64,000 bases of DNA, from positions 3,773,051 through 3,837,050 of the forward strand of contig NZ_CP017080.1 of the NCBI RefSeq assembly GCF_001645685.2, in the 5' to 3' direction. Under the pieces are notes generated by a model that searched no databases, was not told the origin of the DNA, and worked only from the letters and a program-made list of their open reading frames with translations. This DNA is from Peribacillus muralis. GTDB taxonomy: Bacteria > Bacillota > Bacilli > Bacillales > DSM-1321. Numbering within the stretch: position 1 is the first letter of the stretch; each line of letters begins with the position of its first letter. A program made the translations under genes and the position numbers. Positions 18,178-27,243 of this stretch are shown here, one piece after another.

Positions 18178-19074
18178 ATGAAGAATCGAAGGCAGAATGT
18201 CATTGATACGGCTCATAAGCTTTTTATTGAAAAGGGCTACCAAGCCACGTCCATCCAGGACATTTTAGACGGCAGCGGCATTTCCAAAGGTACATTTTAT
18301 AATTATTTCCCTTCGAAGGGAGAATTATTTATTGCCATTTTCCGTTCCTTTTACAAAAGGATCCGCCATGATCGGGAAAAATTGCTGGAAGGTCAAGATG
18401 CAGCTAATATTGAAATTTTCATACAGCAGCTCGAACTGCAAATGATGGGCAACAAACAGAGCAAGCTGCTGATTCTGATTGAAGAAGTCCGCGTTTCCAA
18501 CGATGAAGAATTAAAACAATTCATCAATCAAACCCTGTTGTTGAGCTTACGCTGGATGCATGGCCGCTTTCTCGATATATTCGGGGAAAGTACAAAACCG
18601 TATCTTTTGGATTGCGTGATTATTTTTCACTCGATGATGACCCATATGAATCATTTCAATCATCGTGCGAATGCTATCCCGAAGCCGGAAATACAAATTA
18701 TCCGCTACTGCATGAATCGAATGATCCAAACTGTCGATGAGGTGGCAAAAAGCAAGGAACAAATTCTTGATCCGGAGCTATTGGACACGTGGTTTCCGCA
18801 GTTTGAAAACCATCTTTACCCATGCCACAATAACTTGGCAAACGCGACCACGGAATTAAAAAAGGCGATACACACAGTCCTTCCCTGCGGAGAAAATCAA
18901 ACAAGGGCAATCGAACTCATCGACTTCATCCAAGATGAGCTAATGCAGTCCGACACCCCAAGGCAATTTTTAATAGAAAGCTTGCTGCTCTCTTTAAAAA
19001 ACCAATATTCGGAGCATGTTCAAGCCTATATGGAAGATTTTGAGGAAAGCATAAACGCGTGCCTCGTTCAATGA
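18178..19074 (+). CDS. TetR/AcrR family regulator (long C-terminal domain)
   Basis: 298 aa, about 100 residues longer than most TetR proteins. HTH at 1-50 (NVIDTAHKLFIEKGYQATS, then DILDGSGISKGTFYNYF). The long C-terminal part resembles regulators found next to DHA2 pumps in Bacillus. AAGGTGATAC precedes the ATG. Divergent from the DHA2 pump gene, which it most likely represses. Ends in a shared terminator with the permease operon. Confidence 0.88.
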   Translation: MKNRRQNVIDTAHKLFIEKGYQATSIQDILDGSGISKGTFYNYFPSKGELFIAIFRSFYKRIRHDREKLLEGQDAANIEIFIQQLELQMMGNKQSKLLILIEEVRVSNDEELKQFINQTLLLSLRWMHGRFLDIFGESTKPYLLDCVIIFHSMMTHMNHFNHRANAIPKPEIQIIRYCMNRMIQTVDEVAKSKEQILDPELLDTWFPQFENHLYPCHNNLANATTELKKAIHTVLPCGENQTRAIELIDFIQDELMQSDTPRQFLIESLLLSLKNQYSEHVQAYMEDFEESINACLVQ

Positions 19075-19076
19075 AT

Positions 19077-19107
19077 AAGAAGGCAGCCCATTCGGCTGCC
19101 TTCTTTT
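19077..19107. terminator. Bidirectional terminator
   Basis: AAGAAGGCAGCC-cattc-GGCTGCCTTCTT, a perfect 12-bp stem with T-rich tail, between the convergent TetR and permease genes. Confidence 0.85.
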
Positions 19108-19118
19108 AACGCCGTCAA

Positions 19119-20534
19119 TCAATCCAGCTCCGATTTACTCGCTTTAGCTGCCATCGCCTTATTTTTGTTCCAAACCTTGAACTTCATGAAAATGGCTGCA
19201 AGGCCTATTATCACCACGAATATCAGGCTTATTAAGAATCCCGGGCGGATCTCCTTTTCAAGCAATGTCCCACTGACCGCAACAAATATCAATAGCATGC
19301 CAAAAACCCCTGTGGCCTTGCTCCACGCTTTGTTTTCCAAAATCTTGAAGGAAGAAAGAATGATGAAGGACCAGTTATATAAAAGTAAAATACCGGCAGC
19401 AGTAGTGATGTATTCATAAATCTTCCCTGGCAGGAGCAAGGCTGTGATGATGGAAGCTAAAAGCCCCAAGGCCCCAAGACATAGTGACGGGAGTGGCAGA
19501 TTCTTGAATTTCTTGATTTTTTGCATGAATAATGATGGCGCATTGCCATCGTCGGCAATCGTAACCAATAAATTGGTGACACCGAATAAGGAAGCCGTCA
19601 TCGCCGAAAAACCGGCCACGATAATGGCTCCGTTAAAAACATGCGGAAAAAAAGTAAGATGATAACTATCCAGTGCGGTCACGAAAGGGCTTTCCTTCTC
19701 ACTGAATGCCCCTAGAGAAACCATCGTGACAGCTAACCCCAATGAGATGACATAGATGATCGTCAGTCCCATGAGCATGATCGTCCCTGCCTTTGGTGCG
19801 TCTTCTTTCTTTTTAAGCTGCATCGCCATCAGTCCGATCACTTCAATGCCGCCAAACGCATAAAAAGCATAAATGAGCGATGTCCAAAATCCTTTCAGCC
19901 CTTTTGGAAATAATTCATTATACGTATTGGGAAATGACGGCGGCTTTTCTCCATCAAGTCCAAACCAATCTAGAACGGCACATACTGCGATAATGATAAA
20001 CATCACGATAGCAGCTGTCTTTATGATGGCAAGGAGGTTTTCAATCCTGTCGAAGCCTTTCGTTCCCAGCAATACCACAACGATTGAAACAATAGCGAAT
20101 CCCGCGGAAAACAACCATAGCGGAACACTCGGGAACCAAAATTGCGATAATAGCGACAGTGCCGTCAACTGACTGCCCATAATCAAAATATTGGAGCACC
20201 AATAATTCCAGCCACAGCTAAAGCCAGCCCATCGGCCAAATGCTTTATTGGCATAATAACAAAATGAACCTTCCTGGGGATCTTCTGCCGTCATTTTGGC
20301 AAGCAGGTTATAAACGATATACGTACCGAGGGCAGCCAATACAAAGGCAAACACAATGGATGGACCGGTCGTGATGATCCCGATCGTCGACCCAACGAAA
20401 TATCCTGTGCCGATCGTGCAGCCTACACCGACCATAGACAGCTGCCACCACTTCATATCGCCTTGTTGCCCGCCTGAATCAGAGGCATCCATGCTCTTGT
20501 TTCCTTTTGCTGAACTGCAATTGGCTTTTACCAT
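19119..20534 (-). CDS. APC-family amino-acid permease
   Basis: 471 aa, about 12 TMs. The first helix carries the APC signature VGVGCTIGTGYFVGS, and the region AEDPQEGSFCYYANKAFGRWAGF is typical for the amino acid transporter family (AAT-like; B. subtilis YdgF/YtnA type). It would import or exchange an amino acid with proton coupling; which one is not visible. ATG 20534 chosen: GGAGG lies seven bases upstream, while the ATG one codon earlier is too close and a further ATG at 20552 precedes the site. Starts 25 bp after an MFS gene, so the two are co-transcribed. Confidence 0.87.
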   Translation of the reverse strand: MVKANCSSAKGNKSMDASDSGGQQGDMKWWQLSMVGVGCTIGTGYFVGSTIGIITTGPSIVFAFVLAALGTYIVYNLLAKMTAEDPQEGSFCYYANKAFGRWAGFSCGWNYWCSNILIMGSQLTALSLLSQFWFPSVPLWLFSAGFAIVSIVVVLLGTKGFDRIENLLAIIKTAAIVMFIIIAVCAVLDWFGLDGEKPPSFPNTYNELFPKGLKGFWTSLIYAFYAFGGIEVIGLMAMQLKKKEDAPKAGTIMLMGLTIIYVISLGLAVTMVSLGAFSEKESPFVTALDSYHLTFFPHVFNGAIIVAGFSAMTASLFGVTNLLVTIADDGNAPSLFMQKIKKFKNLPLPSLCLGALGLLASIITALLLPGKIYEYITTAAGILLLYNWSFIILSSFKILENKAWSKATGVFGMLLIFVAVSGTLLEKEIRPGFLISLIFVVIIGLAAIFMKFKVWNKNKAMAAKASKSELD

Positions 20535-20559
20535 CATACTTCCTCCTTCCATAAAGGGG

Positions 20560-21786
20560 TTAATGGGCCGCTTCTTTTTTATCCGAACTAATGAACTTCA
20601 TCACTAGCAATACAATGCAAATACCCATGATTCCAGAGATGATATAGCTCATATTAAGATAGTCCTTCATGACAAGCGACATGACCGGAGGGCCCGCTGC
20701 GACTCCGATGAACCTTGAGGACATATAAAAGGAGGTTATCGTCCCCCTCTGTTCCTTTTCAATATTTTGGGTGATGATGGCATCAAGCGTCGGCAATAAG
20801 GCGCCAATCGCGATGCCCACCAAGCTCGTGACGAGCAGGAGCAGAAAGACCTTCTCCTTAGTAAATCCAACAAAGACCAAGCTGATCGACAGGACTGCTA
20901 AACTGATCATGATGATTTTTTTCATGACCGGCAACTCCCCTTTGATCTTTTTTCCTGCGATATAGGAGGATACACAAAGAAAAAATAGGGGAATCGCAAT
21001 GACAAAGCCCTTCTTGACTCCATGCAGATGATGTATTTTCTCCAGGTTTTCCGACAAAAAGAAAAGGACCCCGAACAAAACCAGCATGACAAATACACCA
21101 ATCAGGAAAACGCTATACAGCCATTTTCCTTCCTTCTTGAAGATTTGTTTCGTATCATGCCAAAATTCCTTTAGTTTCTTCGGTTCGTCCTTTTCCTTTG
21201 GTACCTTAATAAAGTAAAAAACCAAGACTATAGATATCAAGCTGAAGAAGGAAATCGAGAAAAAGGGTAAAAACCATATAAATGCGGCAAAAAGGGAACC
21301 TAATATCGGGCTCAGCACTTTTCCAAATGTATTCGATGTTTCGATGATGCCCAAGCACGAACTCGTTTTTTCATCATCATCCTTGTATAAATCCCCGACT
21401 AGAGGCAGTATGATCGGCGAGGCGCCAGAAGCACCGATCCCTTGCAGTACTCTCCCAATGATGATCCAGGTATATGGATCATCAATCTTCCAAGATGCAT
21501 ATCCTGCAACCAATCCGCCAATCAAGGCAAGAACCAAGCTTGGCAAAATGACCATTTTCCTTCCGAACCGATCGGAAAGATAACCTGCGATAGGGATTAA
21601 AAAAATTGAAGCTACGGAATAACTTGTAATGACCATGCTTGATTGAAATGAAGATATCCCCACCTTCTCCTCAAAAATGGGCAATACCGGAATAAGCATT
21701 GAATTTCCAAGTGTCATAACTAATGGGATTGACGCCATACTGATCAAGCACCATATGCTGACATTATTTTTCTCATGACCTTCCAT
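20560..21786 (-). CDS. MFS transporter (DHA1-like)
   Basis: 408 aa, 12 TMs. MFS motif A between TM2 and TM3 reads GYLSDRFGRKMVI; TM4-5 hold GRVLQGIGASGASPII. DHA1-like drug/metabolite efflux is the best class fit. ATG 21786 is used because GAGGAG lies seven to eight bases upstream; ATG 21801 has no site. The APC permease follows after 25 bp; the pairing may mean one takes up and the other exports a related compound (inference). Confidence 0.85.
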   Translation of the reverse strand: MEGHEKNNVSIWCLISMASIPLVMTLGNSMLIPVLPIFEEKVGISSFQSSMVITSYSVASIFLIPIAGYLSDRFGRKMVILPSLVLALIGGLVAGYASWKIDDPYTWIIIGRVLQGIGASGASPIILPLVGDLYKDDDEKTSSCLGIIETSNTFGKVLSPILGSLFAAFIWFLPFFSISFFSLISIVLVFYFIKVPKEKDEPKKLKEFWHDTKQIFKKEGKWLYSVFLIGVFVMLVLFGVLFFLSENLEKIHHLHGVKKGFVIAIPLFFLCVSSYIAGKKIKGELPVMKKIIMISLAVLSISLVFVGFTKEKVFLLLLVTSLVGIAIGALLPTLDAIITQNIEKEQRGTITSFYMSSRFIGVAAGPPVMSLVMKDYLNMSYIISGIMGICIVLLVMKFISSDKKEAAH

Positions 21787-22030
21787 ACCTACACTCCTCA
21801 TCCATTATAAACACGACTTTCAGCATACAAAGGCAAAAAAAAATTGACGACTCAATCGTCCTTCATTGAATTTTGATGTCTTTAATTAATATGTTGTTGG
21901 GCGGAAGGATTTATTCAGCGCATACCCATGATAATGAATGGCTTCTTTTCCAAAACAAAAAGTGGTACAAGTCCTTTTTCGTGAATACATTCAATTAAGC
22001 AAATGTTTTTCATGAGGAGGTGATGAAGTA

Positions 22031-22657
22031 TTGGGCGTTTTTTTAAGCTATGTATTGCTGGGGCTATCCCTAGCTGCTCCTATCGGTCCCATTAACGCCG
22101 GCCAATTGGACAAAGGAATCAAGAAAGGCTTTTGGCACGCCTGGATTTTCGGCTGTGGTGCCATTTTAGCGGATGCTGTCTATTTAGTCCTTGTCTATTA
22201 CGGAGTCAGCCGCTTTCTGGATAACTCCTTCATACAAACCTTTTTATGGCTATTTGGCTTTTTTGTCCTGACCTATACAGGTATCGAAAGCCTTTCAAGT
22301 GCAGGTAAAATAGAAGTGAATGCACGGAATGCGAAAGAATCCCACTTTTCTTCCTTTGCATCAGGATTCATCATGGCCCTCTCCAACCCTTTATCCATCC
22401 TGTTTTGGCTCGGTATTTATGGCTCGATTCTTGCAAACACCACAACCAAATACGACTTTCATCATATAATTCTATACAGCTCAGGCATCCTTCTCGGCCT
22501 CTTAGCCTGGGATACCACAATGGCCATCATCTCCAGCAGCTTCAGGCGCTTTTTATCCAAACCCATCCTTATTGGCATATCCGTCATCTCCGGCCTATCT
22601 CTTATAGGAATTGGCATATACTTTGCCATACAAGCCGCAAAGGCTCTAATTACATAA
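22031..22657 (+). CDS. LysE/RhtB-family exporter
   Basis: 208 aa, six TMs. The N-terminal LSYVLLGLSLAAPIGPINA region with PIGP and the conserved Gly-rich ALSNPLSILFW in TM4 identify the LysE superfamily, which exports amino acids or homoserine lactone-like solutes. Start is TTG 22031, with AGGAGGTGA seven bases upstream; the ATG at 22023 is in another frame and stops after seven codons. Stands alone, ends in a strong terminator. Confidence 0.87.
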   Translation: MGVFLSYVLLGLSLAAPIGPINAGQLDKGIKKGFWHAWIFGCGAILADAVYLVLVYYGVSRFLDNSFIQTFLWLFGFFVLTYTGIESLSSAGKIEVNARNAKESHFSSFASGFIMALSNPLSILFWLGIYGSILANTTTKYDFHHIILYSSGILLGLLAWDTTMAIISSSFRRFLSKPILIGISVISGLSLIGIGIYFAIQAAKALIT

Positions 22658-22680
22658 ACGAAACATCTCCATAACGTTAA

Positions 22681-22708
22681 AAAAAAGCCTCCAAGCAGAG
22701 GCTTTTTT
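22681..22708. terminator. Bidirectional terminator
   Basis: AAAAAAGCCTC-caagca-GAGGCTTTTTTT after the LysE-type gene. Confidence 0.85.
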
Positions 22709-22724
22709 TGCGGGTTTCGCGCTT

Positions 22725-22899
22725 TTTCTCAAAAGTTTGGGTGCTTTTCCCGCGAGTTTGGTGCTTTTCTCGCCAATTGGGGTGGTTTACTCGCCAATTG
22801 GGGGTTTTTCTCGCTAATTGGGTGTTTTACCGTCAATTTGGGCGCTTTTCTCGCCATTTCGATGCTTTTTCTCGCCAATCATCGGTGCAGGCCCGCGAG
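22725..22899. repeat. Intergenic array of degenerate ~21-bp repeats (array 2)
   Basis: About eight imperfect units between the convergent LysE-type and thrS genes. On the minus strand the unit is TTGGCGAGAAAAGC followed by ACCCAAA; the same unit family as array 5 at 53.0-53.2 kb. It runs up to the thrS stop codon. Confidence 0.85.
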
Positions 22900-24819
22900 T
22901 TAGTTGCTGCGGGACTTTATTTGTAGAAGCAGTTTATGGATGAATGCCTCTATTGAATTTGATTTATTTGTTTGCTCACCGTATTTCCGGACGTTGACTT
23001 CATTTTCCTGCTCTTCTTTATCGCCAAGGACGAGCATATATGGGATTTTTTCCATCTGGGCTGCCCGGATCTTATATCCGAGCTTTTCATTTCGTTCGTC
23101 TGTTTTGACCCTTATGCCGAAACTTTTCAGTTGTTTTTGAAGCTTTTGGCAATAAGGAATATGAACAGTCGAGACAGGGATGATTTGGACCTGTACCGGG
23201 GCAAGCCATAGCGGGAAAGCTCCGGCATAATGCTCGATCAGGATACCAAAAAAACGATCGATCGAGCCATAAATCGCCCGATGGATGACGACCGGTCGGA
23301 CTTTATCATTTTGTTCATCAATGTAAGTCAAATCGAATTTTTCCGGCATTTGAAAATCAAGTTGAATCGTTGCGCATTGGTGGCTGCGGTTTAATGCATC
23401 CTTAATATGAAAATCAATTTTCGGACCGTAAAATGCTCCATCTCCTTCATTTAATTGATAAGGTAGGCCGATATGGTCGAGCACATTTTTCAAGGCTGCT
23501 TCAGAAGCTTCCCAAAGGGAGTCCTCTCCCAATGAATCCTCTGGTCGAGTCGAGAGCTCCACGGAGTATTCGAATCCAAATGTACGATACACTTCGTCAA
23601 TCAGTTGAAACACCTGCTTGATCTCCCCTTCGATTTGATCCTGCCGGACGAATAGGTGGGCATCATCCTGGCAAAATGTCCGGACCCTCAGCATGCCGTT
23701 CAATGCTCCGCTATACTCATGACGATGGACTTGACCGAACTCAGCCATCCTGATCGGTAAATCCCTATAGGAGTAACGATTATTTTTGAAAATGAGCATA
23801 TGACCTGGACAGTTCATCGGCTTCATCGCGAATTTCGTATCATCCACCTCAGTAAAGTACATATTCTCATGATAGTGATCCCAGTGGCCCGATTGTTCCC
23901 ATAACCGCTGATTCATCAAGGACGGCGTGCGAACCTCATCGTAATGGCCCTCGCCTTGGAGCTCACGCGAGAATTTTTCCAATTCATTCCTGATAATTTG
24001 TCCTTTCGGTAAATAAAATGGCATGCCTGGCGCTTCCTCGGAAAACATGAATAGCTCGAGCTGCTTCCCTAATTTCCGATGATCACGTTTGGCTGCCTCT
24101 TCCATGAAATTCACGTGATTTTGTAAATTTTTTTTGCTACTGAAGGCCACGCCATATATCCGTTGAAGCACTTCATTCCGTTTGTCTCCCCTCCAATAGG
24201 CACCTGAAACACGAGTCAGCTTGAATGCTTTTATATAGGATGTCGCCGGAAGGTGCGGCCCGCGGCAGAGATCGATAAATTCACCTTGTTGATAAAGCGT
24301 TAGTTTTTCACCGTTCGGGATGTTCTTCACTATATCCAGCTTGAATGACTCCCCTCGATTCTGGAAAAGCTTCACTGCTTCTTCATAGGAAACCTCAATC
24401 CTTTTTATTTCCAGATTTTCGTTTATGATTTTTTCCATTTCATTTTCAATGGCTTGCAGACTCTCTAAGCTCAAAGGATGAGCCAGCTTAAAATCATAGT
24501 AAAAGCCATCCTCGTTGACCGGGCCCATGCCCAATTCAGCTGTGCCTTGAAGTCTCTTCACCGCTTGTGCCATAATATGCGCCGATGTATGCCGCATAAC
24601 CTGCAGCCCTTCTTCCGAATCAAGTGTTATTATCGAAAGTTCAGCACCTTCATTCAACTGGAAACTTAAATCAACCAGTTGCTTATCAAGCTTTCCTGCT
24701 GCTGCCTTTTTCCTTAAGCTTGAGCTGACGGAGGCTGCCACGCTCCCCACTGTCGTTCCCTTCGGATATTCCTTCTGCTTCCCATCCGGGAATCGAATGT
24801 TGATCATTTTTTCATCCAT
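22900..24819 (-). CDS. thrS: Threonyl-tRNA synthetase
   Basis: 639 aa. TGS domain (about 1-65), editing domain with HTSAH near 75-79 and CRGPH near 180, then the class II core: MNCPGH (zinc Cys), motif 2 RVRTFCQDDAHLF, and motif 3 HRAIYGSIDRFFG, followed by the anticodon-binding domain. All zinc ligands (Cys, His, His) and both editing-site pairs are present, so the enzyme should charge tRNA-Thr and clear Ser-tRNA. Start is ambiguous: ATG 24819 (AAAGGAG ten bases upstream) or GTG 24822 (seven bases). Controlled by two tandem T-boxes, a layout like B. subtilis thrZ (which has three) rather than a single-leader housekeeping gene. Confidence 0.95.
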   Translation of the reverse strand: MDEKMINIRFPDGKQKEYPKGTTVGSVAASVSSSLRKKAAAGKLDKQLVDLSFQLNEGAELSIITLDSEEGLQVMRHTSAHIMAQAVKRLQGTAELGMGPVNEDGFYYDFKLAHPLSLESLQAIENEMEKIINENLEIKRIEVSYEEAVKLFQNRGESFKLDIVKNIPNGEKLTLYQQGEFIDLCRGPHLPATSYIKAFKLTRVSGAYWRGDKRNEVLQRIYGVAFSSKKNLQNHVNFMEEAAKRDHRKLGKQLELFMFSEEAPGMPFYLPKGQIIRNELEKFSRELQGEGHYDEVRTPSLMNQRLWEQSGHWDHYHENMYFTEVDDTKFAMKPMNCPGHMLIFKNNRYSYRDLPIRMAEFGQVHRHEYSGALNGMLRVRTFCQDDAHLFVRQDQIEGEIKQVFQLIDEVYRTFGFEYSVELSTRPEDSLGEDSLWEASEAALKNVLDHIGLPYQLNEGDGAFYGPKIDFHIKDALNRSHQCATIQLDFQMPEKFDLTYIDEQNDKVRPVVIHRAIYGSIDRFFGILIEHYAGAFPLWLAPVQVQIIPVSTVHIPYCQKLQKQLKSFGIRVKTDERNEKLGYKIRAAQMEKIPYMLVLGDKEEQENEVNVRKYGEQTNKSNSIEAFIHKLLLQIKSRSN

Positions 24820-24841
24820 CACATGCACACTCCTTTAGAAT

Positions 24842-25080
24842 AATAAAAAAACGCACTCATCCCTAAGCAAGGGACGAGTGCGTTTACTCGTGGTTCCACC
24901 CAATTTCCCATAAGCAAGAAAACACTCATGGCTCTGGAGCTTGTAACGCAGCTTAGACGATATCAATTACTCTCGTTCACTGATATAGCTCAAAGGCGGT
25001 AAATCCTTTTCCTAAGCCAGGAAGTTTGCAGCTGCCCTTCCCTCTCTTGAGACCGTAAAAATGATTATTGTCCTTTTCAT
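24842..25080 (-). promoter_or_regulatory. T-box riboswitch, gene-proximal copy
   Basis: Reading on the minus strand: stem I with AGAGAG and AGCTGC elements, specifier region GGATTTACCGCCTTTGAGC holding a Thr codon ACC, the T-box core GGGTGGAACCACG (24889-24901), and a terminator AAACGCACTCGTCCCT / AGGGATGAGTGCGTTT plus T run (24843-24884). The variable base of UGGN is A, which pairs with a U discriminator as expected for tRNA-Thr. Confidence 0.93.
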
Positions 25081-25097
25081 CGCAATATTTTTATAAA

Positions 25098-25335
25098 CAA
25101 AAAACGCACCCATCCCTAATATAAGGGACGAGTGCGTTTACCCGTGATTCCACCCAATTTCCCATAAGTACGATCACCTATGGCTCTGGAGCTGTAACGT
25201 AGCTTAGTCGATATCGGTTACTATCCTTCACCGATAAAAGCTCAAAGGCGGTAAATCCTTTTCCTAAGCCAGGAAGTTCGCAGCTGCCCTTCCCTCTCTT
25301 AAGACCGTAAAAAAGATTGTTGTCCTCATCATGGC
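25098..25335 (-). promoter_or_regulatory. T-box riboswitch, promoter-proximal copy
   Basis: Same order of elements as the proximal copy and the same ACC specifier context. The T-box core reads GGGTGGAATCACG (about 25143-25155), with T where the other copy has C. Own terminator AAACGCACTCGTCCCT / AGGGATGGGTGCGTTT plus T run (25099-25139). Both copies must be read through before thrS is reached. Confidence 0.92.
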
Positions 25336-25357
25336 TTCTAATTTTATATTGTTATAC

Positions 25358-25386
25358 ATATTACATTCAATCCCTGAAAGTTACAA
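25358..25386 (-). promoter_or_regulatory. Sigma-A promoter of the thrS leader
   Basis: TTGTAA, 17-bp spacer, TAATAT on the minus strand. A start near 25351 leaves about 530 nt of leader, enough for both T-boxes. Confidence 0.6.
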
Positions 25387-25479
25387 CATTTTATTCCAAA
25401 AAATATTTATTTTAACAAATAAACAAATCCTATCCTAGTATTCTGCCGATTGGTATAATTGGTAAACAAGGAGGTTCAC

Positions 25480-25752
25480 ATGAAAAATTCAAGCAGGTGG
25501 TCGATCGTATTTGCGGTGATGGGTGCCGCGGCATTTGGCAGTTCTTTCATCAGTAAAGCAGCCTTCGATTTTTTAATGATCTTCGGATTCGCAGCATCAT
25601 CACTTGGCATGCTATTAAGCTTCGGCGCCATGTACAAAAATGAAAGAGGAAAAACGAAATTTATGGCTGTCGCCGCGTTTTTTTTAGGCTTCATCCTGGT
25701 TTGGAATGAACCATTTCAGGTCATCCGGCTTTTAACTTGGCTGAGAAATTAA
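25480..25752 (+). CDS. Small membrane protein, unknown function
   Basis: 90 aa with three hydrophobic helices (about residues 8-25, 30-48 and 62-78). I recognise no family. ATG 25480 has AAGGAGG six bases upstream, and TATAAT at 25454-25459 is a plausible -10. The next gene, a peptidase E homologue, starts 16 bp after its stop, so they are likely one transcript. No motif indicates a role. Confidence 0.75.
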   Translation: MKNSSRWSIVFAVMGAAAFGSSFISKAAFDFLMIFGFAASSLGMLLSFGAMYKNERGKTKFMAVAAFFLGFILVWNEPFQVIRLLTWLRN

Positions 25753-25768
25753 AGGGGGCCATACACAT

Positions 25769-26455
25769 ATGAATATTTGTTTCATTGGCGGCGGCAATCA
25801 CGCGAACAGTGAATTGGATGAAGTGTACCAGGAGCTTGCAAATATATTGAAGCGTGATGCCAAAATTTTAATAATCCCGTTTGCAACGGACCATTCCAGG
25901 TATGAAGGATGGCTGGCAACCATCAAACAAGCTTTTTCCATCATGGAACATGCACGTGTTAACGTATTGAACGAAAACCTTTCAGAAAAAGAAATGAAAC
26001 AAGCTATAAACGAACATGATGCTCTTTATTTCATTGGCGGCAGGCCAGAAAGATTGATCACTGTAATGGAGGAAAAAGGACTTACACCGATCTTAAGAAG
26101 CTTTAAAGGCTTGATCATTGGTTATAGTGCTGGCTCATTAGCCTTCTGCACTGATTGCATAATGACGAAAGATAAAGACTATCCAGAAACGATTGTGGTC
26201 GATGGCTTGGCATTCGTTCCGTTTAGCGTTGAAGTTCATTACGAAGATAAGATCGATGGAGAATTACTTCCCCTTTCAGCCGGACGAGAGGTATATGCAA
26301 TTCCAAATGGAAGCGCCCTTTTCACGAAGAACGGCGAACTCTATAAAGTGGTTCATGATATTTACTTCTTTCAAAATATGGACAAGGGAAAGGTACATGC
26401 TTTGATTCAAAGCACTATCAGCTCTTTGCATGCTTCAGACGAAACCATAGGATAA
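25769..26455 (+). CDS. Peptidase E-like (family S51) protein
   Basis: 228 aa. The nucleophile elbow GYSAGSLAF (about 118-126) with a downstream EVHYED-type His and the N-terminal CFIGGGNHA match the S51 family of alpha-aspartyl dipeptidases and cyanophycinase relatives. Ser at about 120 is the nucleophile. The family is cytoplasmic. AAAGGGGG precedes the ATG. Its 3' end overlaps the convergent membrane-protein gene by 38 bp. Exact peptide substrate is unknown. Confidence 0.85.
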   Translation: MNICFIGGGNHANSELDEVYQELANILKRDAKILIIPFATDHSRYEGWLATIKQAFSIMEHARVNVLNENLSEKEMKQAINEHDALYFIGGRPERLITVMEEKGLTPILRSFKGLIIGYSAGSLAFCTDCIMTKDKDYPETIVVDGLAFVPFSVEVHYEDKIDGELLPLSAGREVYAIPNGSALFTKNGELYKVVHDIYFFQNMDKGKVHALIQSTISSLHASDETIG

Positions 26456-26996
26456 GTCCAGTGGTCCAAAGGGTTATCGCACAGCCAAAGCCGAGCAGTG
26501 ATAGTTTTGCCCTAATTTGTTGATCACCAAGCAGGATGGTGCTTGGTGCGACCAGTAAAGTGATAAGTGCCAATAAGCAGAGCATGATTCCCGTTACATA
26601 GTATAGTTTGATTCGAAAAAGCGATGCCAGAGGTAAAAAATGTATGCCCACGATAATCGCGATGACGGCCGGTATAAGCTCGGTTTGTTTAATCGCGTTA
26701 CAGATGGCAATGGCAGCCCCAATCAGCAATCCTTCGGCGATGAAGACGATGTTGAACCAAAAACGGATACGCTGAAAATGGCTTGTAGTTCGTTCGGGCA
26801 TTTTTTGTGCCTGATGTAGTAATGAAATGCCTCCAATAAGCAATAAGAGTCCAACTAACATGGAGGCGAGTTCCACGTATGGAAACCCCCATTCCTGCAA
26901 GCCCATTACACCGATCCCCGCCCAAAGCGTACCGAAGAACGCCATGAAAATGACTCCCATTCCAGTACCGCGATATGCTTCTTTCGTTTGCATCAT
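26418..26996 (-). CDS. Multi-pass membrane protein, unknown function
   Basis: 192 aa with five to six TMs (about residues 12-28, 35-55, 75-92, 100-118, 125-145 and 165-185). I recognise no family. Start at ATG 26996 (or the adjacent 26993): AAAGGA lies five to eight bases upstream, unlike the distal ATG at 27056. Convergent with and overlapping the peptidase E gene by 38 bp, so transcription from each side must cross the other's end. Confidence 0.75.
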   Translation of the reverse strand: MMQTKEAYRGTGMGVIFMAFFGTLWAGIGVMGLQEWGFPYVELASMLVGLLLLIGGISLLHQAQKMPERTTSHFQRIRFWFNIVFIAEGLLIGAAIAICNAIKQTELIPAVIAIIVGIHFLPLASLFRIKLYYVTGIMLCLLALITLLVAPSTILLGDQQIRAKLSLLGFGCAITLWTTGLILWFRLKHAKS

Positions 26997-27065
26997 CCAG
27001 ATCCTTTCCTCTTCCGTACTATCATACATAATCATAATACTGCGGATATTCACCAATTATTCATG

Positions 27066-27190
27066 ACCGGTTCTCATTTTCGGAGATATAACTGCTGATT
27101 TCGTCGATATATTTCGTTTTTCGGAGATATAACTGCCGATTACGTCGATATATTTCGTTTTTCGCAGATAAATTCTTATTTTCGCAAATA
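27066..27190. repeat. Intergenic array of degenerate ~21-bp repeats (array 3)
   Basis: On the plus strand TTCGGAGATATAACTGC and GATTACGTCGATATATTTCG units alternate, so the ~21-bp unit also shows a 41-42-bp higher-order period. It sits just 3' of the yodQ gene terminator. Confidence 0.85.
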
Positions 27191-27197
27191 TAGTTAA

Positions 27198-27237
27198 AAG
27201 CGGATAGCCTGCCACCGAGGCAGGCTATCCGTTTTAT
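27198..27237. terminator. Intrinsic terminator of the kamA-yod operon
   Basis: GGATAGCCTGCC-accga-GGCAGGCTATCC, a perfect 12-bp stem, seven bases after the yodQ stop, with T-rich sequence on both sides. Confidence 0.85.
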
Positions 27238-27243
27238 TGCCGC

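Noticed and set aside
22708..22926. 72-codon ORF over repeat array 2
   Set aside because: Arises from the repeat; it runs into thrS from the opposite strand.
24950..25220. Ile-like ATT in place of ACC in the proximal T-box
   Set aside because: The AGTAATT versus AGTAACC difference lies in a later stem; the specifier region GGATTTACCGCC is the same in both copies and codes Thr.
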